20,540 nucleotides of DNA. Source: DATJBF01 sp035515475 (GTDB taxonomy: Bacteria > Verrucomicrobiota > Verrucomicrobiia > Palsa-1439). The stretch covers positions 1 through 20,540 of the forward strand of contig DATJBF010000075.1 of NCBI GenBank assembly GCA_035515475.1, given 5' to 3'. Below are positions 1 through 8,001 of this stretch, piece after piece. Position 1 is the first letter of the stretch, and every line of letters begins with the position of its first letter. Under the pieces are notes generated by a model. That model was not told where the DNA came from. It was given only the letters and a program-made list of their open reading frames with translations, and did no database searches. Position numbers and translations under genes: made by a program.

Positions 1-108
1 GCCGTGCCGCCGCGTGAACGCGCTTGGTGGCAACGATTGTGGGAGAAGATTCTGAGCCCCATTCCCAACTGCCATGCAGTCGAAAACCGTCCGACGTTCA
101 ATGGTTAA
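1..108 (+). CDS. Possible C-terminal tail of an upstream gene (partial)
   Basis: Frame 1 is open from the first base to a TAA at 106-108 and encodes 35 residues, including the stretch RERAWWQRLWEKILSPIPN. The other two forward frames close earlier, one at the fifth codon. The composition (Arg, Trp, amphipathic) is compatible with a protein terminus, but 35 codons without a stop can occur by chance in GC-rich DNA. No family is recognised. Bases 109-181 between this stop and the GH5 start show no clear hairpin or promoter. Confidence 0.3.
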   Translation, partial: AVPPRERAWWQRLWEKILSPIPNCHAVENRPTFNG

Positions 109-181
109 AATGAGCTCCTACTGCATAGTTCCGGCTAAGACCTCGTAGAGTCCAGCTATGGGCAAGTCCCATCATTAACCA

Positions 182-3100
182 ATGCACGCGACGACAAAGC
201 TGCGATTCCTGTTTGGGCTGACGCTGCTGGCGGCGGCGACGGTCTCACAGGGCCAGTCGCCGATGGATTTCTTTCGCGCTTCGGGACGAAACATTCTGCC
301 GCCGAATGGGACCACCAATTTTGTCATGCGTGGCATCGCCCTGAACGCCTGGCTGACGCCCGAGGCGTACGCGTGGCAACTCACCCAGCCGGATGCCGAC
401 GGATATACATACTTGGGTTCGTATTCCGACATCAAAGATCGCATCAGCGTTCTGCTGAACAGCGCTACGGATGAGCAAGCGTTTTGGAACGCGTATACGT
501 CCAACTACGTAACAGGTGTGGATTGCGCGCTCTTGAAATCCCAGGGCTACAACGTCATCCGGCTGCCGTTCAACCACCGGATGCTGAGCACGCTCGGTCC
601 GACGAATTCCTACCTCGAGAGCGGTTTTCAGGTGCTCAGTAACATGGTGCAATGGTGCAAGGCCAACGGGCTGTACGTCGTCTTGGACATGCACAGTGCC
701 CCCGGTGGACAATCTGCCGATGCCCCGGCGGACCCCGAGTCCACGCAGTGGACGTGGACAGGAAGCACGTCGAATCAGGTGGGGGTCGCGTGTCTGTGGA
801 CCGACACTGGCAACACTTCGGGGCGGACGTCGGCCCAGAACAAACAGCGGACGATCGACATGTGGAAGGAGATCGCGCGACGCTTTCGTACCGAGACCCA
901 GGTTGCCGGCTACGATCTTATCAACGAACCGGTCTTGCCGGCGGGGGTCAATACGTCCACGATGAGAACGTTGTACTCGAACATCACCGCGGCGATCCGC
1001 CTCGTCGACACCAATCATCTGATTCTGATTCAGGGAAACACGTACGCCAGCAGCACGAACGGATTGGGTCCGATGAATTGGGATCCGCAGACCAATCTGG
1101 CATTGGTGTTTCACAAGTACTGGAGCACAAACTCGCCGGCTTCCATACAGCCCTTCACCTCGTTTTCGAGCACGTACAACGTGCCGCTGATCATGGGAGA
1201 GGCCGGCGAGAATTCCAACCCATGGAACTACGAACTCAGGCAGTTGTTGGAGACCAACAGCCCATCGATTGGGTGGCTGTGGTGGGACTGGAAGAAAGTC
1301 GACTCCATTTCGGGGCAGTATTCGGCGAAGGTCACCTCGAACTATGAATATGTGATCACCAACTTCCGCAAATCAGCCAACTCGACCGTCGTCAAGCAGG
1401 GGCTGATGGAGATGGCCTCGGGCATTCTCACCACGAATTGCCTGTTTGATCCCGGATGGGTGGCTTCGCTGGTGAGCCCGCAGTTCGGCACCACCTCGGT
1501 GCCGTTCGCATCTGCCGTCCCGCTCCCCGGGGTCATCTACGCCCCGAATTACGACGTTGGCTACCAGAACGTCTCCTATTCCGACACGGATACGGAGGCC
1601 ACGTCTCAGGGCCAAACATGGAATTACGGCTGGACCTATCGCAATGACGGGGTGGACATCTACTACCCGACCAGCCCCGATTCCGACCCGTTGAGCATCG
1701 GCTACTACGTGGGTCAGACGGCCGATGACGAATGGCAGAAATTTACGGTGAATGTGACTACCAGCGGGAACTACCAGTTGGCGTTTCGCGTGGCCACGGG
1801 GAGCGACGGTGGACAGATTCAGCTGCTGGATGGTGCGACCTCATTGGCGTCACTCACCGTGCCGAACGTTTTTCCGGGGCAATGGGAGCATTTCTTCACA
1901 ATCACCAACACCGCCCTGACGTTTCTCGCGGCCGGGACGCATACACTGCAACTGAAATGGATCAGCTCGCCTGCAAACGTTGCGTGGATTGAGGTGCGGC
2001 CTTGTGCGGGCATGGAGGTGACCGGGCCCGTCTCTGGCCCCACATCTGTCAGTGCCGGGCAGAACGGCGTTCCATACTCGGTTGGCGCCACGGCCGGTGC
2101 CTCGACGTATGCGTGGACCGTACCGTCGGGCGCCAGCGTTGCCAGCGGCCAGGGCACACGCTCGATTACGGTCGACTACAGTTGTTCGTCCGTCTCCGGC
2201 GTCGTGACAGTCACCCCGAGTAGCGGCGGCGGATGTAACGGCACACCCAGCAGTCTGCCGGTCACCGTCGTCTCTGTGGGCGCGGCCGGTGCCATTACGG
2301 GGCCGGCATCCGTTTGCGCCGGGCAAAGCGGAGTGTCCTATTCGATTTCAGACGTCAGCGGCGCGACGACTTACTCTTGGACGGTGCCGACCGGCGCCAG
2401 CGTCGCCAGCGGCCAGGGCACAACTTCCGTCACGGTCGATTGGGGTTCAACGCCGGGCGACGTGACGGTTACGCCGTCCTCCGACACGTGCAGTGGCACG
2501 GCCAGCAGCCTGGCGGTGGGTATCAGTACCGCACCAGGTATCATCGGGCAATCTGGTTCCCAGACGGTTTGTGCCGGCGGTCAGGCCAGCTTCGGGGTAA
2601 CAGCTACAGGGGGCGGTTTGACGTATCAATGGCGCAAAAACGGCGTGCCGTTAAGCGATGGCGGGACGGTCAGCGGGGCAACTACGACCAACGTGACGCT
2701 GATGGCCGTGGTAGCGGGCGATTCGGGTAGCGCCTTTGATTGTGTGGTCAGCGGCACGTGCAGTCCGGCGGCCACATCCAGCGTGGCGGCGTTGACGGTC
2801 AACACCAACCCAACGGCGTTCAATGTGACGGGTGGCGGATCGTACCCGGCGGGCGGTGGCGGCGTGCCGGTGGGGTTGGATGGATCCCAACTCGGGGTCA
2901 ACTACCAACTGCAGTTGGACGCAGCCGACGTCGGTTCGCCGGAGGCTGGGACGGCGGTTGGGCTCTCGTTCGGCAGCCAAACCGCGACGGGCACCTACAC
3001 GGTGGTGGCGATCGACGGCACCACGGGTTGCACAGCGCCGATGAACGGCAGTGCGACGGTTACGGTGACACCGCCGACTCCATACCAGCAATGGCAGTTG

Positions 3101-3472
3101 GAATATTTTGGCTGCCTGGATTGTACGCAAGCCGACGCGGAGCAGGATCCCGACGGCGATGGGCAGAACAACATGGCGGAGTTTCTGTCGGGCACCAATC
3201 CGACCAACAGCACTTCCGTGTTGCGGATTATCTCGGTGTCGCAAGTGGAGATGAACATCGACGTGAGGTGGAGCACGGCTGGCAATCACACGAACGCCCT
3301 GCAGGCGGTTTCGGCCGGCGCAGGTGGCAGTTACACAAATGAGTTTGAAGACGTTCTTGGGGCGGAGCAGATCATCATTTCTGGCAGCGGGGATACGACG
3401 ACCAATTATGTTGATGTGGGGGCAGCAACCAATCGGCCGTCGCGCTTCTATCGGGTGCGGCTCGTGCCATGA
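182..3472 (+). CDS. Secreted multimodular GH5 glycoside hydrolase (cellulase/beta-glucanase type) with CBM6-like, PKD-like, Ig-like and calcium-loop modules
   Basis: This is a secreted retaining endo- or exo-glycanase; cellulose, beta-glucan or mannan are the likely substrates, but the GH5 subfamily is not resolved. It has 1096 residues. Residues 1-25 look like a Sec signal peptide (hydrophobic FLFGLTLLAAA, then SQGQS). The GH5 barrel spans about 30-400, with GYNVIRLPF (R127), DMHSAPGGQ (H171), LINEP with acid/base E249, HKYW (311-314), IMGEAGE with nucleophile E340, and the aromatic GWLWWDW (364-370). A CBM6-like beta-sandwich follows (about 449-607; RNDGVDI, YYVGQTADDEW). Next come two PKD-like modules (about 612-781), an Ig-like module (about 782-870; TYQWRKNG), another beta module, a DPDGDG calcium-type loop at 989-994, and a tail ending RFYRVRLVP. 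No Shine-Dalgarno sequence is visible before this ATG, but the signal peptide follows it directly. The gene is convergent with the next one. Confidence 0.9.
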   Translation: MHATTKLRFLFGLTLLAAATVSQGQSPMDFFRASGRNILPPNGTTNFVMRGIALNAWLTPEAYAWQLTQPDADGYTYLGSYSDIKDRISVLLNSATDEQAFWNAYTSNYVTGVDCALLKSQGYNVIRLPFNHRMLSTLGPTNSYLESGFQVLSNMVQWCKANGLYVVLDMHSAPGGQSADAPADPESTQWTWTGSTSNQVGVACLWTDTGNTSGRTSAQNKQRTIDMWKEIARRFRTETQVAGYDLINEPVLPAGVNTSTMRTLYSNITAAIRLVDTNHLILIQGNTYASSTNGLGPMNWDPQTNLALVFHKYWSTNSPASIQPFTSFSSTYNVPLIMGEAGENSNPWNYELRQLLETNSPSIGWLWWDWKKVDSISGQYSAKVTSNYEYVITNFRKSANSTVVKQGLMEMASGILTTNCLFDPGWVASLVSPQFGTTSVPFASAVPLPGVIYAPNYDVGYQNVSYSDTDTEATSQGQTWNYGWTYRNDGVDIYYPTSPDSDPLSIGYYVGQTADDEWQKFTVNVTTSGNYQLAFRVATGSDGGQIQLLDGATSLASLTVPNVFPGQWEHFFTITNTALTFLAAGTHTLQLKWISSPANVAWIEVRPCAGMEVTGPVSGPTSVSAGQNGVPYSVGATAGASTYAWTVPSGASVASGQGTRSITVDYSCSSVSGVVTVTPSSGGGCNGTPSSLPVTVVSVGAAGAITGPASVCAGQSGVSYSISDVSGATTYSWTVPTGASVASGQGTTSVTVDWGSTPGDVTVTPSSDTCSGTASSLAVGISTAPGIIGQSGSQTVCAGGQASFGVTATGGGLTYQWRKNGVPLSDGGTVSGATTTNVTLMAVVAGDSGSAFDCVVSGTCSPAATSSVAALTVNTNPTAFNVTGGGSYPAGGGGVPVGLDGSQLGVNYQLQLDAADVGSPEAGTAVGLSFGSQTATGTYTVVAIDGTTGCTAPMNGSATVTVTPPTPYQQWQLEYFGCLDCTQADAEQDPDGDGQNNMAEFLSGTNPTNSTSVLRIISVSQVEMNIDVRWSTAGNHTNALQAVSAGAGGSYTNEFEDVLGAEQIIISGSGDTTTNYVDVGAATNRPSRFYRVRLVP
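2030..2535 (+). repeat. Tandem PKD-like module repeat within the GH5 gene, 264-bp period
   Basis: Two adjacent modules share the pattern GP-x-SV-x-AGQ-x-GV-x-YS, then Y-x-WTVP-x-GASVASGQGT and V-T-V-D. VSGPTSV starts at 2030 and ITGPASV at 2294. An identical 18-base stretch, GCCAGCGGCCAGGGCACA, occurs at 2141-2158 and 2405-2422, giving a period of exactly 264 bp (88 residues). The protein pattern matches PKD-like adhesion or spacer modules of secreted proteins. The near-identical core suggests a fairly recent internal duplication. Confidence 0.8.
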
Positions 3473-3634
3473 GCGGGAAGCGCCAGCCCTCGCCAATCGC
3501 TCGAAGAATCAGCGGAGCATCTCGGGCGGCCCGCGTTGCGGCCTGATGAAGCGCCCACGGGGCACGCTCGCGGCCGTCGCGCCCGGGCCACACGAAGATC
3601 CAAATTGACGTGAGCCAGAAGAGTTCTCGCCGGA

Positions 3635-4351
3635 CTACTTCCAGCCGTCGGAATCGAACTTCGACGTCTTCAGGTCGGTCGTTGCCGTGGCCACGTAGTG
3701 TTCTCTAGTCACAAATTCGACGTGTCCGTCAACGTAGCCGACATTGATTCCGTCGTGCGGGAACCAGCTGGGCTTCCAGTCCTGCCAAGCCATGTCATAG
3801 ATGAGCACCGCATTACAGGGCTTGGATACCGCCGTAATCCGCCGACCCGGCGGCCTGACTTTCGGCAAGTTACCATCGGCTTCGGCAGCAGCCCAGTAAC
3901 AGTTGTACCGATAACTGGCTTGGTCCGGCTGCAGCAGCCATCCGTTGTCATTTGCATTTTGTACGCTTGGGCAGTGGAACACTTTGCCGATATTGAATTT
4001 CAGACTCACGCTGTAAGGTATCAAGAGATCCTGCAGCCAAGGGTCGGCCCCCGAGTAGAACAGATACTGGCTCTTGTCCGCACCGTCGGTGAGCGCGTAG
4101 GGCAGGCGATCGTCGTTGTCCGTCGTGTACATGGTACAGGCCAGGAGGATTTGTCTCAGATTGTTGCCGCAGGTAGCTCGTTTGCTGGCTTGGCGGGCCT
4201 TGTTGAGTGCCGGCAAGAGCAGTGCCGCCAGGATTCCAACAATCGCGATGACGACCAGCAGTTCAATCAGGGTGAACCCGCTTTGGCGGCGTTGGTTTCC
4301 CGATGAACCTGCCGTTGGGGCCAGATCCGTGATGTGCTGCCTTTGCCTCAC
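3635..4351 (-). CDS. Prepilin-type N-terminal cleavage/methylation protein with H-Xn-DG C-terminal motif (type II pseudopilin-like)
   Basis: This 238-residue protein belongs to the very abundant pseudopilin-like family of planctomycetes, verrucomicrobia and lentisphaerae; its exact role is unknown. The start is a GTG at 4351 preceded by AAGGA with 6-base spacing; the frame stays open upstream to 4471 but lacks a better site. The leader MRQRQ...RRQSG is 25 residues, with predicted GspO cleavage at G25/F26, and Glu30 occupies the usual +5 position. The following hydrophobic helix is LLVVIAIVGILAALLLPAL. Family features in the C-terminal body include FHCPSV (125-130) and PHDGINVGYVDGHVEFV-type residues (198-214). 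Here eight rather than nine residues separate H199 from D208-G209. It lies 138 bp downstream of the GH1 gene on the same strand and may be cotranscribed with it. A short CCGGC-GCCGG hairpin at about 4408-4420 lies in that gap. Confidence 0.88.
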   Translation of the reverse strand: MRQRQHITDLAPTAGSSGNQRRQSGFTLIELLVVIAIVGILAALLLPALNKARQASKRATCGNNLRQILLACTMYTTDNDDRLPYALTDGADKSQYLFYSGADPWLQDLLIPYSVSLKFNIGKVFHCPSVQNANDNGWLLQPDQASYRYNCYWAAAEADGNLPKVRPPGRRITAVSKPCNAVLIYDMAWQDWKPSWFPHDGINVGYVDGHVEFVTREHYVATATTDLKTSKFDSDGWK

Positions 4352-4357
4352 GTTTGT

Positions 4358-4362
4358 TCCTT
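4358..4362 (-). promoter_or_regulatory. Shine-Dalgarno site setting the GTG start of the prepilin-like gene
   Basis: On the minus strand AAGGA is followed by six bases and then GTG at 4351-4349. This favours a 25-residue prepilin leader over the upstream ATG at 4471, which would give an unusually long 65-residue leader. Confidence 0.6.
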
Positions 4363-4489
4363 CACGAGTTCTTGCAGTGCCTACTCTCTGTGTCGGCAAG
4401 TTCCCCCGGCGCTGCCGGCAAGCCCCCGTCCCTCGCGCCATCGGCAGGCCAATCAGGGAAGATCCTGCCATACATGCATCAATCCGAGT

Positions 4490-5908
4490 CTAGAGAACGC
4501 AATTGGACTTGATCACTTTCGAATACCAATCCGCGCTGAGTTTCGGAGTTCGCTTCAGCGTCTTGTAATCAACATAGACGATTCCAAACCGTTTCGCATA
4601 GCCCTCGGCCCATTCATAATTGTCCAGAAACGACCAGAGGAAGTACCCGCGGACGTCGAACCCCTCTTGGATGGCGCGATGGAGCGAAATCAGGTGATTC
4701 CTGAGGTATTCCCGCCGATCAAGGTCGTCGATCTGGCCGTTCGGGCCGATCCGATCCATGTAGGCGGCCCCATTCTCGGTGATGCAGAACGTCTCCACTC
4801 CGTATGCCTCGTGGGCGTGGCGGATGGCCCAATAGATTGCCTGCGGAGTGACGCTGAGCCATGACATGTCTGCCTTGGGATATTGGGCCGGGAGCATCAC
4901 TCTTTCAGGTCGGCCATCGGCTGTGCTTCGGACAAAATCGCCGTAGTAGACGTTCAAACCGAGGAAGTCAGTCTTCTGCGAGATCAGTTCCAGATCGCCG
5001 CGCTCCACCTGCGGGGCGGCCGAGCCAGCGGCGGCCAGGAAAGAGGGTGTGTAGGCTCCCAAGTAGAGCGGCCCCATGACCTGCTCGGTTCCCGCCTTAT
5101 ACTCGGTGCGGGCCGCGGCGATGTCGCCCGCCGTTTCCGTCACCGGCAAGGGGGTCGCCGGATTGTGAACGAGACCGACACGCGCGCCACGGCCGCCAAA
5201 CTCACGCACAGCTTCCACTGCGTAGCCGTGAGCCAGGAGCGCGTGATGGTAAATCTGGTTCACGACGGAGGCGGACTCTTTCGCTCCTGGCGCGTCACAA
5301 CCATAGGCATAGCCCGCGGGCACAAACCGGAGGATCTCGTTGAGCGTCATCCAGTTCCTGACGCGATCGCCGAACTTCTGGACCACGAGTCGCGCATACT
5401 TGGCAAACGCTTGCGGAATGGCGCGAACGCGCCAGCCGCCGGAGTCTTCCAATGCTTGGGGCAGATCCCAGTGATACAGCGTCACCCAGGGCGTCACCCC
5501 GGCTTCCAAAAGTCCGTCGATGAGCCGATCGTAGAAGTCGATTCCCCTGGGGTTTGGCGCGCCGTCACCCGACGGAAAGATCCGGGGCCAAGCCATGGAG
5601 AACCGATAATTCGAGACCCCGAGCCGTCGGAGCAGGGCGATGTCGTCGCGGTAGCGACGATAGTGGTCGCAAGCGATGGTCGGCGTATCGATGTTGCGCA
5701 GCTTGGCGAACCGATCCCAGATTGATTCGCCCTTGCCATCCTCAAAGGCGGCGCCTTCGATCTGGGGCGCGGCCGTGGCCACCCCCCAGGCGAAATCTTT
5801 GGGGAACGAATACGGGTGGTGACGCCTCTCGATCCCTTTGGGCCTCTCCAGGGCAGTGGCGTGCTGGGCCGGGCTGGTTAGCTTGGTCGGGACTGTGGTA
5901 GATGGCAT
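4490..5908 (-). CDS. GH1 family beta-glucosidase
   Basis: This retaining beta-glucosidase hydrolyses cellobiose and other beta-linked oligosaccharides to glucose. It has 472 residues, close to the family norm. It opens with the GH1 signature FPKDFAWGVATAAPQIEG (about 35-52), followed by YRFSMAWPRIFP (101-112) and LYHWDLPQAL (144-153). The acid/base Glu191 lies in WMTLNEI and the nucleophile Glu378 in CITENGAAY, with WSFLDNYEWAEGY (425-437) in the aglycone region. The usual TFNEP/TLNEP proline is replaced by isoleucine. About 34 residues precede the fold and contain no hydrophobic segment, so the enzyme is probably cytoplasmic. GGAG lies six bases before the ATG. The upstream neighbour on the same strand ends 210 bp away, so the gene may have its own promoter or be read through. 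It likely completes degradation of imported oligosaccharides and supplies glucose to the nearby ROK kinase. Confidence 0.95.
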   Translation of the reverse strand: MPSTTVPTKLTSPAQHATALERPKGIERRHHPYSFPKDFAWGVATAAPQIEGAAFEDGKGESIWDRFAKLRNIDTPTIACDHYRRYRDDIALLRRLGVSNYRFSMAWPRIFPSGDGAPNPRGIDFYDRLIDGLLEAGVTPWVTLYHWDLPQALEDSGGWRVRAIPQAFAKYARLVVQKFGDRVRNWMTLNEILRFVPAGYAYGCDAPGAKESASVVNQIYHHALLAHGYAVEAVREFGGRGARVGLVHNPATPLPVTETAGDIAAARTEYKAGTEQVMGPLYLGAYTPSFLAAAGSAAPQVERGDLELISQKTDFLGLNVYYGDFVRSTADGRPERVMLPAQYPKADMSWLSVTPQAIYWAIRHAHEAYGVETFCITENGAAYMDRIGPNGQIDDLDRREYLRNHLISLHRAIQEGFDVRGYFLWSFLDNYEWAEGYAKRFGIVYVDYKTLKRTPKLSADWYSKVIKSNCVL

Positions 5909-6118
5909 CGTTGGCTCCAGGTTCCAAAAGTTTGTCGCACGATTCTCTGATTGGCGGTCTGCATTCGGTCCTGTTTCTCCAGCGAAACCGGGGCCGGATA
6001 GGAGCGCAGCCGCGCCGAAGTCCGTCCGAGTCGTGAACGGGGTGTCTGTTTATTCACCGAACAACCAATCACAGCCACGCTCCCTTCCGCTGATTATCGA
6101 GATTCAACCGGCCAAGAA

Positions 6119-7930
6119 TTACGGATGTCCAATCCGATAGAACTGTTTCTGCGTCGGGCCGGGTAACGAGTTGGTGATATCCATGATCCCGCCGTTCCCC
6201 ATCACGTTGGTGACCACGGTGGACCAATTGGCGCCGGACAGATCGGGGGCCCGTTGCAGGTAGTGCACCGCGCTCAGGAGCGAGGTGAATGAAATCACGG
6301 CATTCGTGCCCTGTAGCAGTTTGATCCCCGTGATGTGCACATCGCCGTTGCCTGTGATGCTCATCCTATTCCAGTAGAGGTTTTGCCAGCAAGAACTAAC
6401 GGGGCTTTCGGTCCAAAGCGCGACGCTATTGATTCCTGTTCCCACGATTCCGGTCAGGGCGCCGGTGACCGTGACCGAGGACTGGCCATAAGCGGGGCAC
6501 CACGATTGAGGACCCGTGGGGCTTAAGTCGGTGAGGGTGAGCGAATAGGTGTCAACACCGGTGAGGGTGAGGTCGATTTTGAAACCGTAGGTGTTCCAGC
6601 AGATTCCCGCATCGGTGGAATTGCTGACGCTCGACTTGTCCCAGATTTGCCAGTCGGCACCGGGCGGCAGGTACACATGGAGGCGTTCGCCGGAATTCTT
6701 GGCTGTCGTGTCGTTACCGGTGCGGAACTCGATGCCCAATGGGCCATCCACGCTTCCGAACTGACAATAGATTTCAAAGGTTTGCCCGACGCCGAGGGGG
6801 CCGCCGGTGAAGTTGCGATACGCCACCGCGCGCGGGTTATTGGTCGGGAAACCGCTGAAGCAATCGAAGGTTTCCGACGACATGCCCCACGAGACGCCGT
6901 TCGTGCCGGCCGCGGGGGGGGCGTTGATGCCCGGCGGGCTGTGATTGCAGCCATTCGCGGAGTTCTCGACGTAGAAATAGTTCCACTGCAAGTTCGTGCA
7001 AGGCTGTTCGGTTGTCGTCCACGGGCCGAATCCATGGCCGCCATTCAAGCCCGTATGCCAGGCGTTGGGCCACGCATTCGTGTAGGCCACGTCCGCCGCG
7101 TCATCGTAGGCGAGGTTGGCAATGGTCGGGCCGCCACTCACCTTCATGCTGTTCCAGTATACGTTTTGGCAGCCGTTGATCGTATCGGGGCTCGACGTCC
7201 ACAGCGCCACGCTGTCGATTCCCGACCCGGCTACGCCTGATAGGGTTCCTGTGACCGTAACTGAAGTGGGGCTGGCGGCCGGGTTCAAATTCGTGATGGT
7301 GAGCGAGTATGTATCAATGCTCTTGAGCGTCATGACCACTTTGAACCCGTCGGTGTCCCAAGCCATGCCGGTGTCGACGGAATTGCTGGTAGAGGAGTTG
7401 TCCCAGATTTGCCAATTCGCGCCGGCCGGCAGGTAGACGTGCAAGCGTTCGCCGGAGTTCTTGGCCGTCGTGTCGTCACCGGTGCGGAACTCGACGCCCA
7501 CGCCGCCATCTACGCTCCCATTTTGGACATAGATCTCAAAGGTCTGGCCGACGCCGAGCGAGCCACCGGTGAAGCCGCGATAGGCGATGGCGGTGGGGAG
7601 TTCATTCGTGACACAGGCGTTGTTATTGGAATCGGTGGACATGCCCCAAGCCTTCCCGTTGAAGGGAGGGGTGTTGATGCCAGGTGCGCCGTGGTTGCAG
7701 GAATTGGTTGAAGGCTCGACAAAGAAATAGGCGTCGACGTAGCAGGGTTGGGTTCCCTGAACGAGCGTCCACGGGGTGAAGCCATACCCGCCGTTCATGC
7801 CGCTGGTCCACGCGAACGGGTAGGCATTGGTGTACGAGTTGTCGGCGGCGCTATCGAACGCCCAGTTGGCGGCCGGGGCGTTGGTGGCCAGAATTGCCGA
7901 TACGGCGACAAACAGGAACAAGCTCTTCAT
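6119..7930 (-). CDS. Secreted protein with two tandem 250-residue beta-rich modules and a C-terminal FYR tail
   Basis: The function is not known. The protein has 603 residues. The start at 7930 is chosen because AGGAG lies eight bases upstream and a signal peptide follows at once (MKSLFLFVAVSAILATNAPAA, cleavage near 21). Residues 23-272 and 273-about 522 are homologous modules. Each has an opening AAD-x3-YTNA-x-P-x-AW, G-x-NGG-x-GF-x-PWT, CNH-x-PPGIN-x-PP (CNHGAPGIN in the first), WGMS, AYR-x-FTGG-x-LGVGQTFEIY, FRTG-x-DTTAKNSGERL, VYLP-x-GA-x-WQIWD, DTYSLT and YWN-x-M. This resembles beta-sandwich, lectin-like modules seen in uncharacterised secreted proteins of this group; carbohydrate binding is a guess. 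Residues about 526-603 form a third domain (HYLQRAPDLSGANWST, ending KQFYRIGHP) like the tail of the GH5 enzyme. No catalytic motif is seen. The upstream region carries a palindromic operator candidate. Confidence 0.85.
   Translation of the reverse strand: MKSLFLFVAVSAILATNAPAANWAFDSAADNSYTNAYPFAWTSGMNGGYGFTPWTLVQGTQPCYVDAYFFVEPSTNSCNHGAPGINTPPFNGKAWGMSTDSNNNACVTNELPTAIAYRGFTGGSLGVGQTFEIYVQNGSVDGGVGVEFRTGDDTTAKNSGERLHVYLPAGANWQIWDNSSTSNSVDTGMAWDTDGFKVVMTLKSIDTYSLTITNLNPAASPTSVTVTGTLSGVAGSGIDSVALWTSSPDTINGCQNVYWNSMKVSGGPTIANLAYDDAADVAYTNAWPNAWHTGLNGGHGFGPWTTTEQPCTNLQWNYFYVENSANGCNHSPPGINAPPAAGTNGVSWGMSSETFDCFSGFPTNNPRAVAYRNFTGGPLGVGQTFEIYCQFGSVDGPLGIEFRTGNDTTAKNSGERLHVYLPPGADWQIWDKSSVSNSTDAGICWNTYGFKIDLTLTGVDTYSLTLTDLSPTGPQSWCPAYGQSSVTVTGALTGIVGTGINSVALWTESPVSSCWQNLYWNRMSITGNGDVHITGIKLLQGTNAVISFTSLLSAVHYLQRAPDLSGANWSTVVTNVMGNGGIMDITNSLPGPTQKQFYRIGHP
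6365..7864 (-). repeat. Tandem intragenic duplication, 2 x 750 bp
   Basis: Trp23 of the first module aligns with Leu273 of the second, a shift of exactly 750 bases (7864 versus 7114). The segment encoding FRTG-x-DTTAKNSGERL is strongly conserved at DNA level as well. The plus-strand stretches around 6662-6742 and 7422-7502 differ mainly at third codon positions. The duplication therefore looks fairly recent or is kept similar by gene conversion. Confidence 0.85.
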
Positions 7931-7938
7931 GATTGCGT

Positions 7939-7943
7939 CTCCT
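7939..7943 (-). promoter_or_regulatory. Shine-Dalgarno site of the tandem-module secreted protein
   Basis: AGGAG on the minus strand lies eight bases before the ATG at 7930-7928. It decides against the longer frame that begins at 8002, which would put 24 charged residues before the signal peptide. Confidence 0.7.
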
Positions 7944-7987
7944 ATCTCTTGGGATCCACCCTCATTCATCCAACCATCTTCCATGGC

Positions 7988-8001
7988 TGTTATCGATAAC
8001 A
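7988..8001. promoter_or_regulatory. Candidate LacI/CcpA-family operator (perfect 14-bp palindrome)
   Basis: TGTTATCGATAACA is a perfect inverted repeat with a central CG. It satisfies every fixed position of the consensus TGNNANCGNTNNCA known for LacI-family operators, including cre sites of CcpA. It sits 57 bp upstream of the secreted tandem-module gene and overlaps the only -35/-10 candidate there, which would fit repression in the absence of inducer. No LacI-family regulator is encoded in this window, so the binding protein is unknown. Confidence 0.5.

Noticed and set aside
28..41. TGGCAACGATTGTG as a second LacI-type operator before the GH5 gene
   Set aside because: Only the left half fits TGNNANCGNTNNCA; the right half ends TG instead of CA, and it lies 140 bp upstream in a possibly coding stretch.
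3473..3634. Terminator between the convergent GH5 and prepilin-like genes
   Set aside because: The 162 bases are GC-rich but I see no good stem followed by a U-tract in either direction.
6091..6106. TGATTATCGAGATTCA as an operator for the GH1 gene
   Set aside because: It is an imperfect inverted repeat (mismatches in both arms) and does not satisfy the LacI-type consensus; it is 183 bp from the GH1 start.
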